The translations under genes and the position numbers were made by a program. The notes below the pieces were generated by a model, which was not told where the DNA came from, did no database searches, and saw nothing but the letters and a program-made list of their open reading frames with translations. Of a DNA stretch of 22,307 nucleotides, positions 22,257 through 22,307 are shown in pieces. The DNA is from Peptococcaceae bacterium UBA3937. Lineage in GTDB: Bacteria; Bacillota; Peptococcia; DRI-13; DTU073. The stretch's first letter is position 1; each line of letters begins with the position of its first letter. The stretch covers positions 1-22,307 of the forward strand of contig DGEB01000036.1 of assembly GCA_002385735.1 (NCBI GenBank), read 5' to 3'.

Positions 22257-22307
22257 CTATTCGTTTAAAGGCGTGTAGTTCATCTGATTCTGCTGCTGAT
22301 TCTGCTG
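22257..22307 (-). CDS. C-terminus of a Q/N-rich protein (partial; possibly spore coat)
   Basis: On the minus strand the last 16 codons before a TAG stop read QQNQQQNQ then MNYTPLNE, and a strong terminator follows 5 bp later, so this is very likely the true end of a gene that begins outside the window. Gln/Asn-rich tails occur in spore coat proteins such as CotF-like ones in Bacillota, which suits the organism, but nothing here identifies the family. The repeated CAG/AAT codons make it low-complexity. Confidence 0.6.
   Translation of the reverse strand, partial: QQNQQQNQMNYTPLNE

Overview
The window looks like chromosome of an endospore-forming member of the Bacillota (Firmicutes). It carries the conserved rplU-prp-rpmA-spo0B-obg block, an L27 with a cleavable N-terminal extension, a Spo0B-type phosphotransferase, a SpoIVFA-like LytM protein, a two-repeat DUF1540 protein, strong AGGAGG-type ribosome binding sites and many TTG starts. 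Base composition is moderate (one hand-counted line, 12541-12600, is 32/60 G+C). The neighbourhood (SpoIVFA-like gene, radical SAM pair, RNase G, rplU block) is typical of Clostridia-like or deep-branching Bacillota. I cannot name the genus.

Left part (1-8600), mostly minus strand. In order along the sequence: tRNA-Leu(GAG), ATP-dependent PEP carboxykinase (pckA), a plus-strand PRK06851-like NTPase, type I glutamine synthetase (glnA), a double DUF1540 protein, and the split cobalamin methionine synthase. The split enzyme is a reactivation-domain protein encoded 66 bp downstream of an 829-residue MetH core. This is central carbon, nitrogen and one-carbon metabolism. glnA and metH each have a good sigma-A-like promoter with an inverted repeat (6-bp arms, 9-bp spacer) lying on it or just after it.

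Middle (8600-10080), plus strand. This is a short AT-rich patch (9001-9060 is 18/60 G+C) holding a DUF488 protein, a small membrane protein and a frameshifted two-TM remnant. It looks like accessory DNA between two housekeeping blocks.

Right part (10080-22256), plus strand. In order: SpoIVFA-like protein with a degenerate LytM domain, radical SAM TIGR03960 and its partner TIGR03936, RNase G, an ectoine-type aspartate kinase, L21, Prp, L27, Spo0B, Obg, a YdjM-like membrane hydrolase, and a membrane protein with a degenerate Mrr-like nuclease domain. The last 51 bases hold the C-terminus of a Q/N-rich minus-strand protein followed by a strong terminator. The block joins ribosome assembly (L21, L27, Prp, Obg, RNase G) with sporulation signalling (Spo0B, SpoIVFA-like).

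No gene-free stretch reaches 300 bases. The longest are 8493-8709 (divergent promoters), 16666-16876 (L21 leader) and 110-278 (tRNA-Leu promoter plus sequence I cannot explain). I saw no CRISPR array, complete insertion sequence, prophage or obviously new multi-gene system. The best leads are a SpoIVFA-like gene without SpoIVFB, a hairpin that can hide its ribosome binding site, the membrane-embedded pseudo-nuclease, and the operator-like repeats at metH and glnA.
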